This document shows positions 36,201 to 50,249 of a stretch of 64,000 nt of DNA, piece after piece. The DNA comes from Allacma fusca (lineage: Eukaryota > Arthropoda > Collembola > Symphypleona > Sminthuridae). The notes beneath the pieces were generated by a model. That model worked only from the letters and a program-made list of their open reading frames with translations. It had not been told where the DNA came from and made no database searches. Made by a program: the position numbers and the translations under genes. The stretch covers positions 8,928,001 through 8,992,000 of the forward strand of contig OX359249.1 of the NCBI GenBank assembly GCA_947179485.1. The letters run 5' to 3'. Every line of letters starts with the position of its first letter. Position 1 is the first letter of the stretch.

Positions 36201-39200
36201 GAATCGGATACTAGTGGAACTGGATTGTACATGAATCGGATTCTAGTGGAACTGGATTGTATATGATTCGGATTCTTGTGGAACAGGATTGTACATGAAT
36301 CGGATTCTAGTGGAACTGGATTGTACATGAATCGGCTTCTTGTGGAACTGGATTGTACATGAATCGGCTTCTTGTGGAACAGGATTGTACATGAATCGGC
36401 TTCTTGTGGAACTGGATTGTACATGAATCGGCTTCTTGTGGAACTGGATTGTACATGAATCGGCTTCTTGTGGAACTGGATTGTACATGAATCGGGTTCT
36501 TGTGGAACTGGATTGTACATGAATCGGCTTCTTGTGGAACTGGATTGTACATGAATCGGCTTCTTGTGGAACAGGATTGTACATGAATCGGATTCTAGTG
36601 GAACTGGATTGTACATGAATCGGATTCTAGTGGAACTGGATTGTACATGAATCGGATTCTTGTGGAACTGGATTGTACATGAATCGGCTTCTTGTGGAAC
36701 TTGATTGTACATGAATCGGCTTCTTGTGGAACTGGATTGTACATGAATCGGCTTCTTGTGGAACTGGAATGTACTTGAATCGGCTTCTTGTGGAACTTGA
36801 TTGTAAATGAATCGGCTTCTTGTGGAACTGGATTGTACATGAATCGGCTTCTTGTGGAACTGGATTGTACATGAATCGGATTCTTGTGGAACTTGATTGT
36901 ACATGAATCGGCTTCTTGTGGAACTGGATTGTACTTGAATCGGCTTCTTGTGGAACTTGATTGTAAATGAATCGGCTTCTTGTGAACTGGATTGTACATG
37001 AATCGGCTTCTTGTGAACTCGATTGTACATGAATCGGCTTCTTGTGGAACTGGATTGTACATGAATCGGCTTCTTGTGGAACTGGATTGTACATGAATCG
37101 GATTCTCTTGGAACTTGATTGTACATGAATCGGCTTCTTGTGGAACTTGATTGTAAATGAATCGGCTTCTTGTGAACTGGATTGTACATGAATCGGCTTC
37201 TTGTGAACTTGATTGTACATGAATCGGCTTCTTGTGGAACTGGATTGTACATGAATCGGCTTCTTGTGGAACTGGATTGTACATGAATCGGCTTCTTGTG
37301 GAACTGCATTGTACATGAATCGGCTTCTTGTGGAACTGGATTGTACATGAATCGGCTTCTTGTGGAACTGGATTGTACATGAATCGGCTTCTTGTGGAAC
37401 TGGATTGTACATGAATCGGCTTCTTGTGGAACTGGATTGTACATGAATCGGCTTCTTGTGGAACTGGATTGTACATGAATCGGCTTCTTGTGGAACTGGA
37501 TTGTACATGAATTGGCTTCTTGTGGAACTGGATTGTACATGAATCGGCTTCTTGCGGAACTGGATTGTACATGAATCGGATTCTAGTGGAACTGGATTGT
37601 ATATGATTCGGATTCTTGTGGAACAGGATTGTACATGAATCGGATTCTAGTGGAACTGGATTGTACATGAATCGGCTTCTTGTGGAACTGGATTGTACAT
37701 GAATCGGCTTCTTGTGGAACAGGATTGTACATGAATCGGCTTCTTGTGGAACTGGATTGTACATGAATCGGCTTCTTGTGGAACTGGATTGTACATGAAT
37801 CGGCTTCTTGTGGAACTGGATTGTACATGAATCGGGTTCTTGTGGAACTGGATTGTACATGAATCGGCTTCTTGTGGAACTGGATTGTACATGAATCGGC
37901 TTCTTGTGGAACAGGATTGTACATGAATCGGATTCTAGTGGAACTGGATTGTACATGAATCGGATTCTAGTGGAACTGGATTGTACATGAATCGGATTCT
38001 TGTGGAACTGGATTGTACATGAATCGGATTCTTGTGGAACTTGATTGTACATGAATCGGCTTCTTGCGGAACTGGATTGTACATGAATCGGATTCTAGTG
38101 GAACTGGATTGTACATGAATCGGATTCTAGTGGAACTGGATTGTACATGAATCGGATTCTTTAGGAACTGGATTGTACATGAATCGGATTCTTGTGGAAC
38201 TTGATTGTACATGAATCGGCTTCTTGTGGAACTGGATTGTACATAAATCGGCTTCTTGTGGAACTGGAATGTACTTGAATCGGCTTCTTGTGGAACTTGA
38301 TTGTAAATGAATCGGCTTCTTGTGGAACTGGATTGTACATGAATCGGATTCTTGTGGAACTTGATTGTACATGAATCGGCTTCTTGTGGAACTGGATTGT
38401 ACTTGAATCGGCTTCTTGTGGAACTTGATTGTAAATGAATCGGCTTCTTGTGAACTGGATTGTACATGAATCGGCTTCTTGTGAACTTGATTGTACATGA
38501 ATCGGCTTCTTGTGGAACTGGATTGTACATGAATCGGATTCTTGTGGAACTTGATTGTACATAAATCGGCTTCCTGTGAACTGGATTGTGCATGAATCGG
38601 ATTCTTGTGGAACTTGATCGTACATGAATCGGCTTCTTGTGGAACTGGATTGTACATGAATCGGCTTCTTGTGGAACTGGATTGTACATGAATCGGCTTC
38701 TTGTGGAACTGGATTGTACATGAATCGTCTTCTTGTGGAACTGGATTGTACATGAATTGGCTTCTTGTGGAACTGGATTGAACATGAATCGGCTTCTTGC
38801 GGAACTGGATTGTACATGAATCGGATTCTAGTGGAACTGGATTGTATATGATTCGGATTCTTGTGGAACAGGATTGTACATGAATCGGATTCTAGTGGAA
38901 CTGGATTGTACATGAATCGGCTTCTTGTGGAACTGGATTGTACATGAATCGGCTTCTTGTGGAACAGGATTGTACATGAATCGGCTTCTTGTGGAACTGG
39001 ATTGTACATGAATCGGCTTCTTGTGGAACTGGAATGTACTTGAATCGGCTTCTTGTGGAACTTGATTGTAAATGAATCGGGTTCTTGTGGAACTGGATTG
39101 TACATGAATCGGCTTCTTGTGGAACTGGATTGTACATGAATCGGCTTCTTGTGGAACAGGATTGTACATGAATCGGATTCTAGTGGAACTGGATTGTACA

Positions 39201-41639
39201 TGAATCGGATTCTAGTGGAACTGGATTGTACATGAATTGGCTTCTTGTGGAACTGGATTGAACATGAATCGGCTTCTTGCGGAACTGGATTGTACATGAA
39301 TCGGATTCTAGTGGAACTGGATTGTATATGATTCGGATTCTTGTGGAACAGGATTGTACATGAATCGGATTCTAGTGGAACTGGATTGTACATGAATCGG
39401 CTTCTTGTGGAACTGGATTGTACATGAATCGGCTTCTTGTGGAACAGGATTGTACATGAATCGGCTTCTTGTGGAACTGGATTGTACATGAATCGGCTTC
39501 TTGTGGAACTGGAATGTACTTGAATCGGCTTCTTGTGGAACTTGATTGTAAATGAATCGGGTTCTTGTGGAACTGGATTGTACATGAATCGGCTTCTTGT
39601 GGAACTGGATTGTACATGAATCGGCTTCTTGTGGAACAGGATTGTACATGAATCGGATTCTAGTGGAACTGGATTGTACATGAATCGGATTCTAGTGGAA
39701 CTGGATTGTACATGAATCGGATTCTAGTGGAACTGGATTGTATATGATTCGGATTCTTGTGGAACAGGATTGTACATGAATCGGATTCTAGTGGAACTGG
39801 ATTGTACATGAATCGGCTTCTTGTGGAACTGGATTGTACATGAATCGGCTTCTTGTGGAACAGGATTGTACATGAATCGGCTTCTTGTGGAACTGGATTG
39901 TACATGAATCGGCTTCTTGTGGAACTGGATTGTACATGAATCGGCTTCTTGTGGAACTGGATTGTACATGAATCGGGTTCTTGTGGAACTGGATTGTACA
40001 TGAATCGGCTTCTTGTGGAACTGGATTGTACATGAATCGGCTTCTTGTGGAACAGGATTGTACATGAATCGGATTCTAGTGGAACTGGATTGTACATGAA
40101 TCGGATTCTAGTGGAACTGGATTGTACATGAATCGGATTCTTGTGGAACTGGATTGTACATGAATCGGATTCTTGTGGAACTTGATTGTACATGAATCGG
40201 CTTCTTGTGGAACTGGATTGTACATGAATCGGCTTCTTGTGGAACTGGAATGTACTTGAATCGGCTTCTTGTGGAACTTGATTGTAAATGAATCGGCTTC
40301 TTGTGGAACTGGATTGTACATGAATCGGCTTCTTGTGGAACTGGATTGTACATGAATCGGATTCTTGTGGAACTTGATTGTACATGAATCGGCTTCTTGT
40401 GGAACTGGATTGTACTTGAATCGGCTTCTTGTGGAACTTGATTGTAAATGAATCGGCTTCTTGTGAACTGGATTGTACATGAATCGGCTTCTTGTGAACT
40501 CGATTGTACATGAATCGGCTTCTTGTGGAACTGGATTGTACATGAATCGGCTTCTTGTGGAACTGGATTGTACATGAATCGGCTTCTTGTGGAACTGGAT
40601 TGTACATGAATCGGCTTCTTGCGGAACTGGATTGTACATGAATAGAATTCTAGTGGAACTGGATTGTATATGATTCGGATTCTTGTGGAACAGGATTGTA
40701 CATGAATCGGATTCTAGTGGAACTGGATTGTACATGAATCGGATTCTAGTGGAACTGGATTGTACATGAATCGGATTCTAGTGGAACTGGATTGTACATG
40801 AATCGGATTCTAGTGGAACTGGATTGTACATGAATCGATTCTTGTGGAACTGGATTGTACATGAATCGGATTCTTGTGGAACTTGATTGTACATGAATCG
40901 GCTTCTTGTGGAACTGGATTGTACATGAATCGGCTTCTTGTGGAACTGGAATGTACTTGAATCGGCTTCTTGTGGAACTTGATTGTAAATGAATCGGCTT
41001 CTTGTGGAACTGGATTGTACATGAATCGGATTCTTGTGGAACTTGATTGTACATGAATCGGCTTCTTGTGGAACTGGATTGTACTTGAATCGGCTTCTTG
41101 TGGAACTTGATTGTAAATGAATCGGCTTCTTGTGAACTGGATTGTACATGAATCGGCTTCTTGTGAACTGGATTGTACATGAATCGGCTTCTTGTGAACT
41201 TGATTGTACATGAATCGGCTTCTTGTGGAACTGGATTGTACATGAATCGGATTCTTGTGGAACTTGATTGTACATAAATCGGCTTCTTGTGAACTGGATT
41301 GTGCATGAATCGGATTCTTGTGGAACTTGATCGTACATGAATCGGCTTCTTGTGGAACTGGATTGTACATGAATCGGCTTCATGTGGAACTGGATTGTAC
41401 ATGAATCGGCTTCTTGTGGAACTGGATTGTACATGAATCGGCTTCTTGTGGAACTGGATTGTACATGAATCGGCTTCTTGTGGAACTGGATTGTACATGA
41501 ATCGGCTTCTTGCGGAACTGGATTGTACATGAATCGGATTCTAGTGGAACTGGATTGTATATGATTCGGATTCTTGTGGAACAGGGTTGTACATGAATCG
41601 GATTCTAGTGGAACTGGATTGTACATGAATCGGATTCTA

Positions 41640-44600
41640 GTGGAACTGGATTGTACATGAATCGGATTCTAGTGGAACTGGATTGTACATGAATCGGATT
41701 CTTGTGGAACTGGATTGTACATGAATCGGATTCTTGTGGAACTTGATTGTACATGAATCGGCTTCTTGTGGAACTGGATTGTACATGAATCGGCTTCTTG
41801 TGGAACTGGAATGTACTTGAATCGGCTTCTTGTGGAACTTGATTGTAAATGAATCGGCTTCTTGTGGAACTGGATTGTACATGAATCGGATTCTTGTGGA
41901 ACTTGATTGTACATGAATCGGCTTCTTGTGGAACTGGATTGTACTTGAATCGGCTTCTTGTGGAACTTGATTGTAAATGAATCGGCTTCTTGTGAACTGG
42001 ATTGTACATGAATCGGCTTCTTGTGAACTTGATTGTACATGAATCGGCTTCTTGTGGAACTGGATTGTACATGAATCGGATTCTTGTGGAACTTGATTGT
42101 ACATAAATCGGCTTCTTGTGAACTGGATTGTGCATGAATCGGATTCTTGTGGAACTTGATCGTACATGAATCGGCTTCTTGTGGAACTGGATTGTACATG
42201 AATCGGCTTCTTGTGGAACTGGATTGTACATGAATCGGCTTCTTGTGGAACTGGATTGTACATGAATCGTCTTCTTGTGGAACTGGATTGTACATGAATT
42301 GGCTTCTTGTGGAACTGGATTGAACATGAATCGGCTTCTTGCGGAACTGGATTGTACATGAATCGGATTCTAGTGGAACTGGATTGTATATGATTCGGAT
42401 TCTTGTGGAACAGGATTGTACATGAATCGGATTCTAGTGGAACTGGATTGTACATGAATCGGCTTCTTGTGGAACTGGATTGTACATGAATCGGCTTCTT
42501 GTGGAACAGGATTGTACATGAATCGGCTTCTTGTGGAACTGGATTGTACATGAATCGGCTTCTTGTGGAACTGGAATGTACTTGAATCGGCTTCTTGTGG
42601 AACTTGATTGTAAATGAATCGGGTTCTTAAGGAACTGGATTGTACATGAATCGGCTTCTTGTGGAACTGGATTGTACATGAATCGGCTTCTTGTGGAACA
42701 GGATTGTACATGAATCGGATTCTAGTGGAACTGGATTGTACATGAATCGGATTCTAGTGGAACTGGATTGTACATGAATCGGATTCTTGTGGAACTGGAT
42801 TGTACATGAATCGGATTCTTGTGGAACTTGATTGTACATGAATCGGCTTCTTGTGGAACTGGATTGTACATGAATCGGCTTCTTGTGGAACTGGAATGTA
42901 CTTGAATCGGCTTCTTGTGGAACTTGATTGTAAATGAATCGGCTTCTTGTGGAACTGGATTGTACATGAATCGGCTTCTTGTGGAACTGGATTGTACATG
43001 AATCGGATTCTCTTGGAACTTGATTGTACATGAATCGGCTTCTTGTGGAACTGGATTGTACTTGAATCGGCTTCTTGTGGAACTTGATTGTAAATGAATC
43101 GGCTTCTTGTGAACTGGATTGTACATGAATCGGCTTCTTGTGAACTCGATTGTACATGAATCGGCTTCTTGTGGAACTGGATTGTACATGAATCGGCTTC
43201 TTGTGGAACTGCATTGTACATGAATCGGCTTCTTGTGGAACTGGATTGTACATGAATCGGCTTCTTGTGGAACTGGATTGTACATGAATCGGCTTCTTGT
43301 GGAACTGGATTGTACATGAATCGGCTTCTTGTGGAACTGGATTGTACATGAATCGGCTTCTTGTGGAACTGGATTGTACATGAATCGGCTTCTTGTGGAA
43401 CTGGATTGTACATGAATTGGCTTCTTGTGGAACTGGATTGTACATGAATCGGCTTCTTGCGGAACTGGATTGTACATGAATCGGATTCTAGTGGAACTGG
43501 ATTGTATATGATTCGGATTCTTGTGGAACAGGATTGTACATGAATCGGATTCTAGTGGAACTGGATTGTACATGAATCGGCTTCTTGTGGAACTGGATTG
43601 TACATGAATCGGCTTCTTGTGGAACAGGATTGTACATGAATCGGCTTCTTGTGGAACTGGATTGTACATGAATCGGCTTCTTGTGGAACTGGATTGTACA
43701 TGAATCGGCTTCTTGTGGAACTGGATTGTACATGAATCGGGTTCTTGTGGAACTGGATTGTACATGAATCGGCTTCTTGTGGAATTGGATTGTACATGAA
43801 TCGGCTTCTTGTGGAACAGGATTGTACATGAATCGGATTCTAGTGGAACTGGATTGTACATGAATCGGATTCTAGTGGAACTGGATTGTACATGAATCGG
43901 ATTCTTGTGGAACTGGATTGTACATGAATCGGATTCTTGTGGAACTTGATTGTACATGAATCGGCTTCTTGCGGAACTGGATTGTACATGAATCGGATTC
44001 TAGTGGAACTGGATTGTACATGAATCGGATTCTAGTGGAACTGGATTGTACATGAATCGGATTCTTGTGGAACTGGATTGTACATGAATCGGATTCTTGT
44101 GGAACTTGATTGTACATGAATCGGCTTCTTGTGGAACTGGATTGTACATGAATCGGCTTCTTGTGGAACTGGAATGTACTTGAATCGGCTTCTTGTGGAA
44201 CTTGATTGTAAATGAATCGGCTTCTTGTGGAACTGGATTGTACATGAATCGGATTCTTGTGGAACTTGATTGTACATGAATCGGCTTCTTGTGGAACTGG
44301 ATTGTACTTGAATCGGCTTCTTGTGGAACTTGATTGTAAATGAATCGGCTTCTTGTGAACTGGATTGTACATGAATCGGCTTCTTGTGAACTTGATTGTA
44401 CATGAATCGGCTTCTTGTGGAACTGGATTGTACATGAATCGGATTCTTGTGGAACTTGATTGTACATAAATCGGCTTCTTGTGAACTGGATTGTGCATGA
44501 ATCGGATTCTTGTGGAACTTGATCGTACATGAATCGGCTTCTTGTGGAACTGGATTGTACATGAATCGGCTTCTTGTGGAACTGGATTGTACATGAATCG

Positions 44601-46320
44601 GCTTCTTGTGGAACTGGATTGTACATGAATCGTCTTCTTGTGGAACTGGATTGTACATGAATTGGCTTCTTGTGGAACTGGATTGAACATGAATCGGCTT
44701 CTTGCGGAACTGGATTGTACATGAATCGGATTCTAGTGGAACTGGATTGTATATGATTCGGATTCTTGTGGAACAGGATTGTACATGAATCGGATTCTAG
44801 TGGAACTGGATTGTACATGAATCGGCTTCTTGTGGAACTGGATTGTACATGAATCGGCTTCTTGTGGAACAGGATTGTACATGAATCGGCTTCTTGTGGA
44901 ACTGGATTGTACATGAATCGGCTTCTTGTGGAACTGGAATGTACTTGAATCGGCTTCTTGTGGAACTTGATTGTAAATGAATCGGGTTCTTGTGGAACTG
45001 GATTGTACATGAATCGGCTTCTTGTGGAACTGGATTGTACATGAATCGGCTTCTTGTGGAACAGGATTGTACATGAATCGGATTCTAGTGGAACTGGATT
45101 GTACATGAATCGGATTCTAGTGGAACTGGATTGTACATGAATCGGATTCTTGTGGAACTGGATTGTACATGAATCGGATTCTTGTGGAACTTGATTGTAC
45201 ATGAATCGGCTTCTTGTGGAACTGGATTGTACATGAATCGGCTTCTTGTGGAACTGGAATGTACTTGAATCGGCTTCTTGTGGAACTTGATTGTAAATGA
45301 ATCGGCTTCTTGTGGAACTGGATTGTACATGAATCGGCTTCCTGTGGAACTGGATTGTACATGAATCGGATTCTCTTGGAACTTGATTGTACATGAATCG
45401 GCTTCTTGTGGAACTGGATTGTACTTGAATCGGCTTCTTGTGGAACTTGATTGTAAATGAATCGGCTTCTTGTGAACTGGATTGTACATGAATCGGCTTC
45501 TTGTGAACTCGATTGTACATGAATCGGCTTCTTGTGGAACTGGATTGTACATGAATCGGCTTCTTGTGGAACTGCATTGTACATGAATCGGCTTCTTGTG
45601 GAACTGGATTGTACATGAATCGGCTTCTTGTGGAACTGGATTGTACATGAATCGGCTTCTTGTGGAACTGGATTGTACATGAATCGGCTTCTTGTGGAAC
45701 TGGATTGTACATGAATCGGCTTCTTGTGGAACTGGATTGTACATGAATCGGCTTCTTGTGGAACTGGATTGTACATGAATTGGCTTCTTGTGGAACTGGA
45801 TTGTACATGAATCGGCTTCTTGCGGAACTGGATTGTACATGAATCGGATTCTAGTGGAACTGGATTGTATATGATTCGGATTCTTGTGGAACAGGATTGT
45901 ACATGAATCGGATTCTAGTGGAACTGGATTGTACATGAATCGGCTTCTTGTGGAACTGGATTGTACATGAATCGGCTTCTTGTGGAACAGGATTGTACAT
46001 GAATCGGCTTCTTGTGGAACTGGATTGTACATGAATCGGCTTCTTGTGGAACTGGATTGTACATGAATCGGCTTCTTGTGGAACTGGATTGTACATGAAT
46101 CGGGTTCTTGTGGAACTGGATTGTACATGAATCGGCTTCTTGTGGAACTGGATTGTACATGAATCGGCTTCTTGTGGAACAGGATTGTACATGAATCGGA
46201 TTCTAGTGGAACTGGATTGTACATGAATCGGATTCTAGTGGAACTGGATTGTACATGAATCGGATTCTTGTGGAACTGGATTGTACATGAATCGGATTCT
46301 TGTGGAACTTGATTGTACAT
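41640..46320. repeat. Tandem higher-order duplication, period 2,363 bp
   Basis: Variant order from about 41,640 repeats from about 44,000 with a shift of 2,363 bp. For example TCGTCTTCTTGTGG near 42,268 recurs near 44,631, and the GGAACTGCATTG unit near 43,205 recurs near 45,568. The length is almost the same as the period seen at 23-28 kb although the variant content differs. Confidence 0.8.
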
Positions 46321-49300
46321 GAATCGGCTTCTTGTGGAACTGGATTGTACATGAATCGGCTTCTTGTGGAACTGGAATGTACTTGAATCGGCTTCTTGTG
46401 GAACTTGATTGTAAATGAATCGGCTTCTTGTGGAACTGGATTGTACATGAATCGGCTTCTTGTGGAACTGGATTGTACATGAATCGGATTCTTGTGGAAC
46501 TTGATTGTACATGAATCGGCTTCTTGTGGAACTGGATTGTACTTGAATCGGCTTCTTGTGGAACTTGATTGTAAATGAATCGGCTTCTTGTGAACTGGAT
46601 TGTACATGAATCGGCTTCTTGTGAACTCGATTGTACATGAATCGGCTTCTTGTGGAACTGGATTGTACATGAATCGGCTTCTTGTGGAACTGGATTGTAC
46701 ATGAATCGGCTTCTTGTGGAACTGGATTGTACATGAATCGGCTTCTTGCGGAACTGGATTGTACATGAATAGAATTCTAGTGGCACTGGATTGTATATGA
46801 TTCGGATTCTTGTGGAACAGGATTGTACATGAATCGGATTCTAGTGGAACTGGATTGTACATGAATCGGATTCTAGTGGAACTGGATTGTACATGAATCG
46901 GATTCTAGTGGAACTGGATTGTACATGAATCGGATTCTTGTGGAACTGGATTGTACATGAATCGGATTCTTGTGGAACTTGATTGTACATGAATCGGCTT
47001 CTTGTGGAACTGGATTGTACATGAATCGGCTTCTTGTGGAACTGGAATGTACTTGAATCGGCTTCTTGTGGAACTTGATTGTAAATGAATCGGCTTCTTG
47101 TGGAACTGGATTGTACATGAATCGGATTCTTGTGGAACTTGATTGTACATGAATCGGCTTCTTGTGGAACTGGATTGTACTTGAATCGGCTTCTTGTGGA
47201 ACTTGATTGTAAATGAATCGGCTTCTTGTGAACTGGATTGTACATGAATCGGCTTCTTGTGAACTGGATTGTACATGAATCGGCTTCTTGTGAACTTGAT
47301 TGTACATGAATCGGCTTCTTGTGGAACTGGATTATACATGAATCGGATTCTTGTGGAACTTGATTGTACATAAATCGGCTTCTTGTGGAACTGGATTGTA
47401 CATGAATCGGATTCTTGTGGAACTTGATTGTACATGAATCGGCTTCTTGTGGAACTGGATTGTACTTGAATCGGCTTCTTGTGGAACTTGATTGTAAATG
47501 AATCGGCTTCTTGTGAACTGGATTGTACATGAATCGGCTTCTTGTGAACTCGATTGTACATGAATCGGCTTCTTGTGGAACTGGATTGTACATGAATCGG
47601 CTTCTTGTGGAACTGGATTGTACATGAATCGGATTCTTGTGGAACTTGATTGTACATGAATCGGCTTCTTGTGGAACTGGATTGTACTTGAATCGGCTTC
47701 TTGTGGAACTTGATTGTAAATGAATCGGCTTCTTGTGAACTGGATTGTACATGAATCGGCTTCTTGTGAACTCGATTGTACATGAATCGGCTTCTTGTGG
47801 AACTGGATTGTACATGAATCGGCTTCTTGTGGAACTGGATTGTACATGAATCGGCTTCTTGTGGAACTGGATTGTACATGAATCGGCTTCTTGCGGAACT
47901 GGATTGTACATGAATAGAATTCTAGTGGAACTGGATTGTATATGATTCGGATTCTTGTGGAACAGGATTGTACATGAATCGGATTCTAGTGGAACTGGAT
48001 TGTACATGAATCGGATTCTAGTGGAACTGGATTGTACATGAATCGGATTCTAGTGGAACTGGATTGTACATGAATCGGATTCTTGTGGAACTGGATTGTA
48101 CATGAATCGGATTCTTGTGGAACTTGATTGTACATGAATCGGCTTCTTGTGGAACTGGATTGTACATGAATCGGCTTCTTGTGGAACTGGAATGTACTTG
48201 AATCGGCTTCTTGTGGAACTTGATTGTAAATGAATCGGCTTCTTGTGGAACTGGATTGTACATGAATCGGATTCTTGTGGAACTTGATTGTACATGAATC
48301 GGCTTCTTGTGGAACTGGATTGTACTTGAATCGGCTTCTTGTGGAACTTGATTGTAAATGAATCGGCTTCTTGTGAACTGGATTGTACATGAATCGGCTT
48401 CTTGTGAACTGGATTGTACATGAATCGGCTTCTTGTGAACTTGATTGTACATGAATCGGCTTCTTGTGGAACTGGATTATACATGAATCGGATTCTTGTG
48501 GAACTTGATTGTACATAAATCGGCTTCTTGTGGAACTGGATTGTACATGAATCGGCTTCATGTGGAACTGGATTGTACATGAATCGGCTTCTTGTGGAAC
48601 TGGATTGTACATGAATCGGCTTCTTGTGGAACTGGATTGTACATGAATCGGCTTCTTGTGGAACTGGATTGTACATGAATCGGCTTCTTGCGGAACTGGA
48701 TTGTACATGAATCGGATTCTAGTGGAACTGGATTGTATATAATTCGGATTCTTGTGGAACAGGATTGTACATGAATCGGATTCTAGTGGAACTGGATTGT
48801 ACATGAATCGGATTCTAGTGGAACTGGCTTGTACACGAATCGGATTCTAGTGGAACTGGATTGTACATGAATCGGATTCTAGTGGAACTGGATTGTACAT
48901 GAATCGGATTCTTGTGGAACTGGATTGTACATGAATCGGATTCTTGTGGAACTTGATTGTACATGAATCGGCTTCTTGTGAACTTGATTGTACATGAATC
49001 GGCTTCTTGTGGAACTGGATTGTACATGAATCGGATTCTTGTGGAACTTGATTGTACATAAATCGGCTTCTTGTGAACTGGATTGTGCATGAATCGGATT
49101 CTTGTGGAACTTGATCGTACATGAATCGGCTTCTTGTGGAACTGGATTGTACATGAATCGGCTTCATGTGGAACTGGATTGTACATGAATCGGCTTCTTG
49201 TGGAACTGGATTGTACATGAATCGGCTTCTTGTGGAACTGGATTGTACATGAATCGGCTTCTTGTGGAACTGGATTGTACATGAATCGGCTTCTTGCGGA

Positions 49301-50249
49301 ACTGGATTGTACATGAATCGGATTCTAGTGGAACTGGATTGTATATGATTCGGATTCTTGTGGAACAGGATTGTACATGAATCGGATTCTAGTGGAACTG
49401 GATTGTACATGAATCGGATTCTAGTGGAACTGGATTGTACATGAATCGGATTCTAGTAGAACTGGATTGTACATGAATCGGATTCTTGTGGAACTGGATT
49501 GTACATGAATCGGATTCTTGTGGAACTTGATTGTACATGAATCGGCTTCTTGTGGAACTGGATTGTACATGAATCGGCTTCTTGTGGAACTGGAATGTAC
49601 TTGAATCGGCTTCTTGTGGAACTTGATTGTAAATGAATCGGCTTCTTGTGGAACTGGATTGTACATGAATCGGATTCTTGTGGAACTTGATTGTACATGA
49701 ATCGGCTTCTTGTGGAACTGGATTGTACTTGAATCGGCTTCTTGTGGAACTTGATTGTAAATGAATCGGCTTCTTGTGAACTGGATTGTACATGAATCGG
49801 CTTCTTGTGAACTTGATTGTACATGAATCGGCTTCTTGTGGAACTGGATTGTACATGAATCGGATTCTTGTGGAACTTGATTGTACATAAATCGGCTTCT
49901 TGTGAACTGGATTGTGCATGAATCGGATTCTTGTGGAACTTGATCGTACATGAATCGGCTTCTTGTGGAACTGGATTGTACATGAATCGGCTTCATGTGG
50001 AACTGGATTGTACATGAATCGGCTTCTTGTGGAACTGGATTGTACATGAATCGGCTTCTTGTGGAACTGGATTGTACATGAATCGGCTTCTTGTGGAACT
50101 GGATTGTACATGAATCGGCTTCTTGCGGAACTGGATTGTACATGAATCGGATTCTAGTGGAACTGGATTGTATATGATTCGGATTCTTGTGGAACAGGAT
50201 TGTACATGAATCGGATTCTAGTGGAACTGGATTGTACATGAATCGGATT

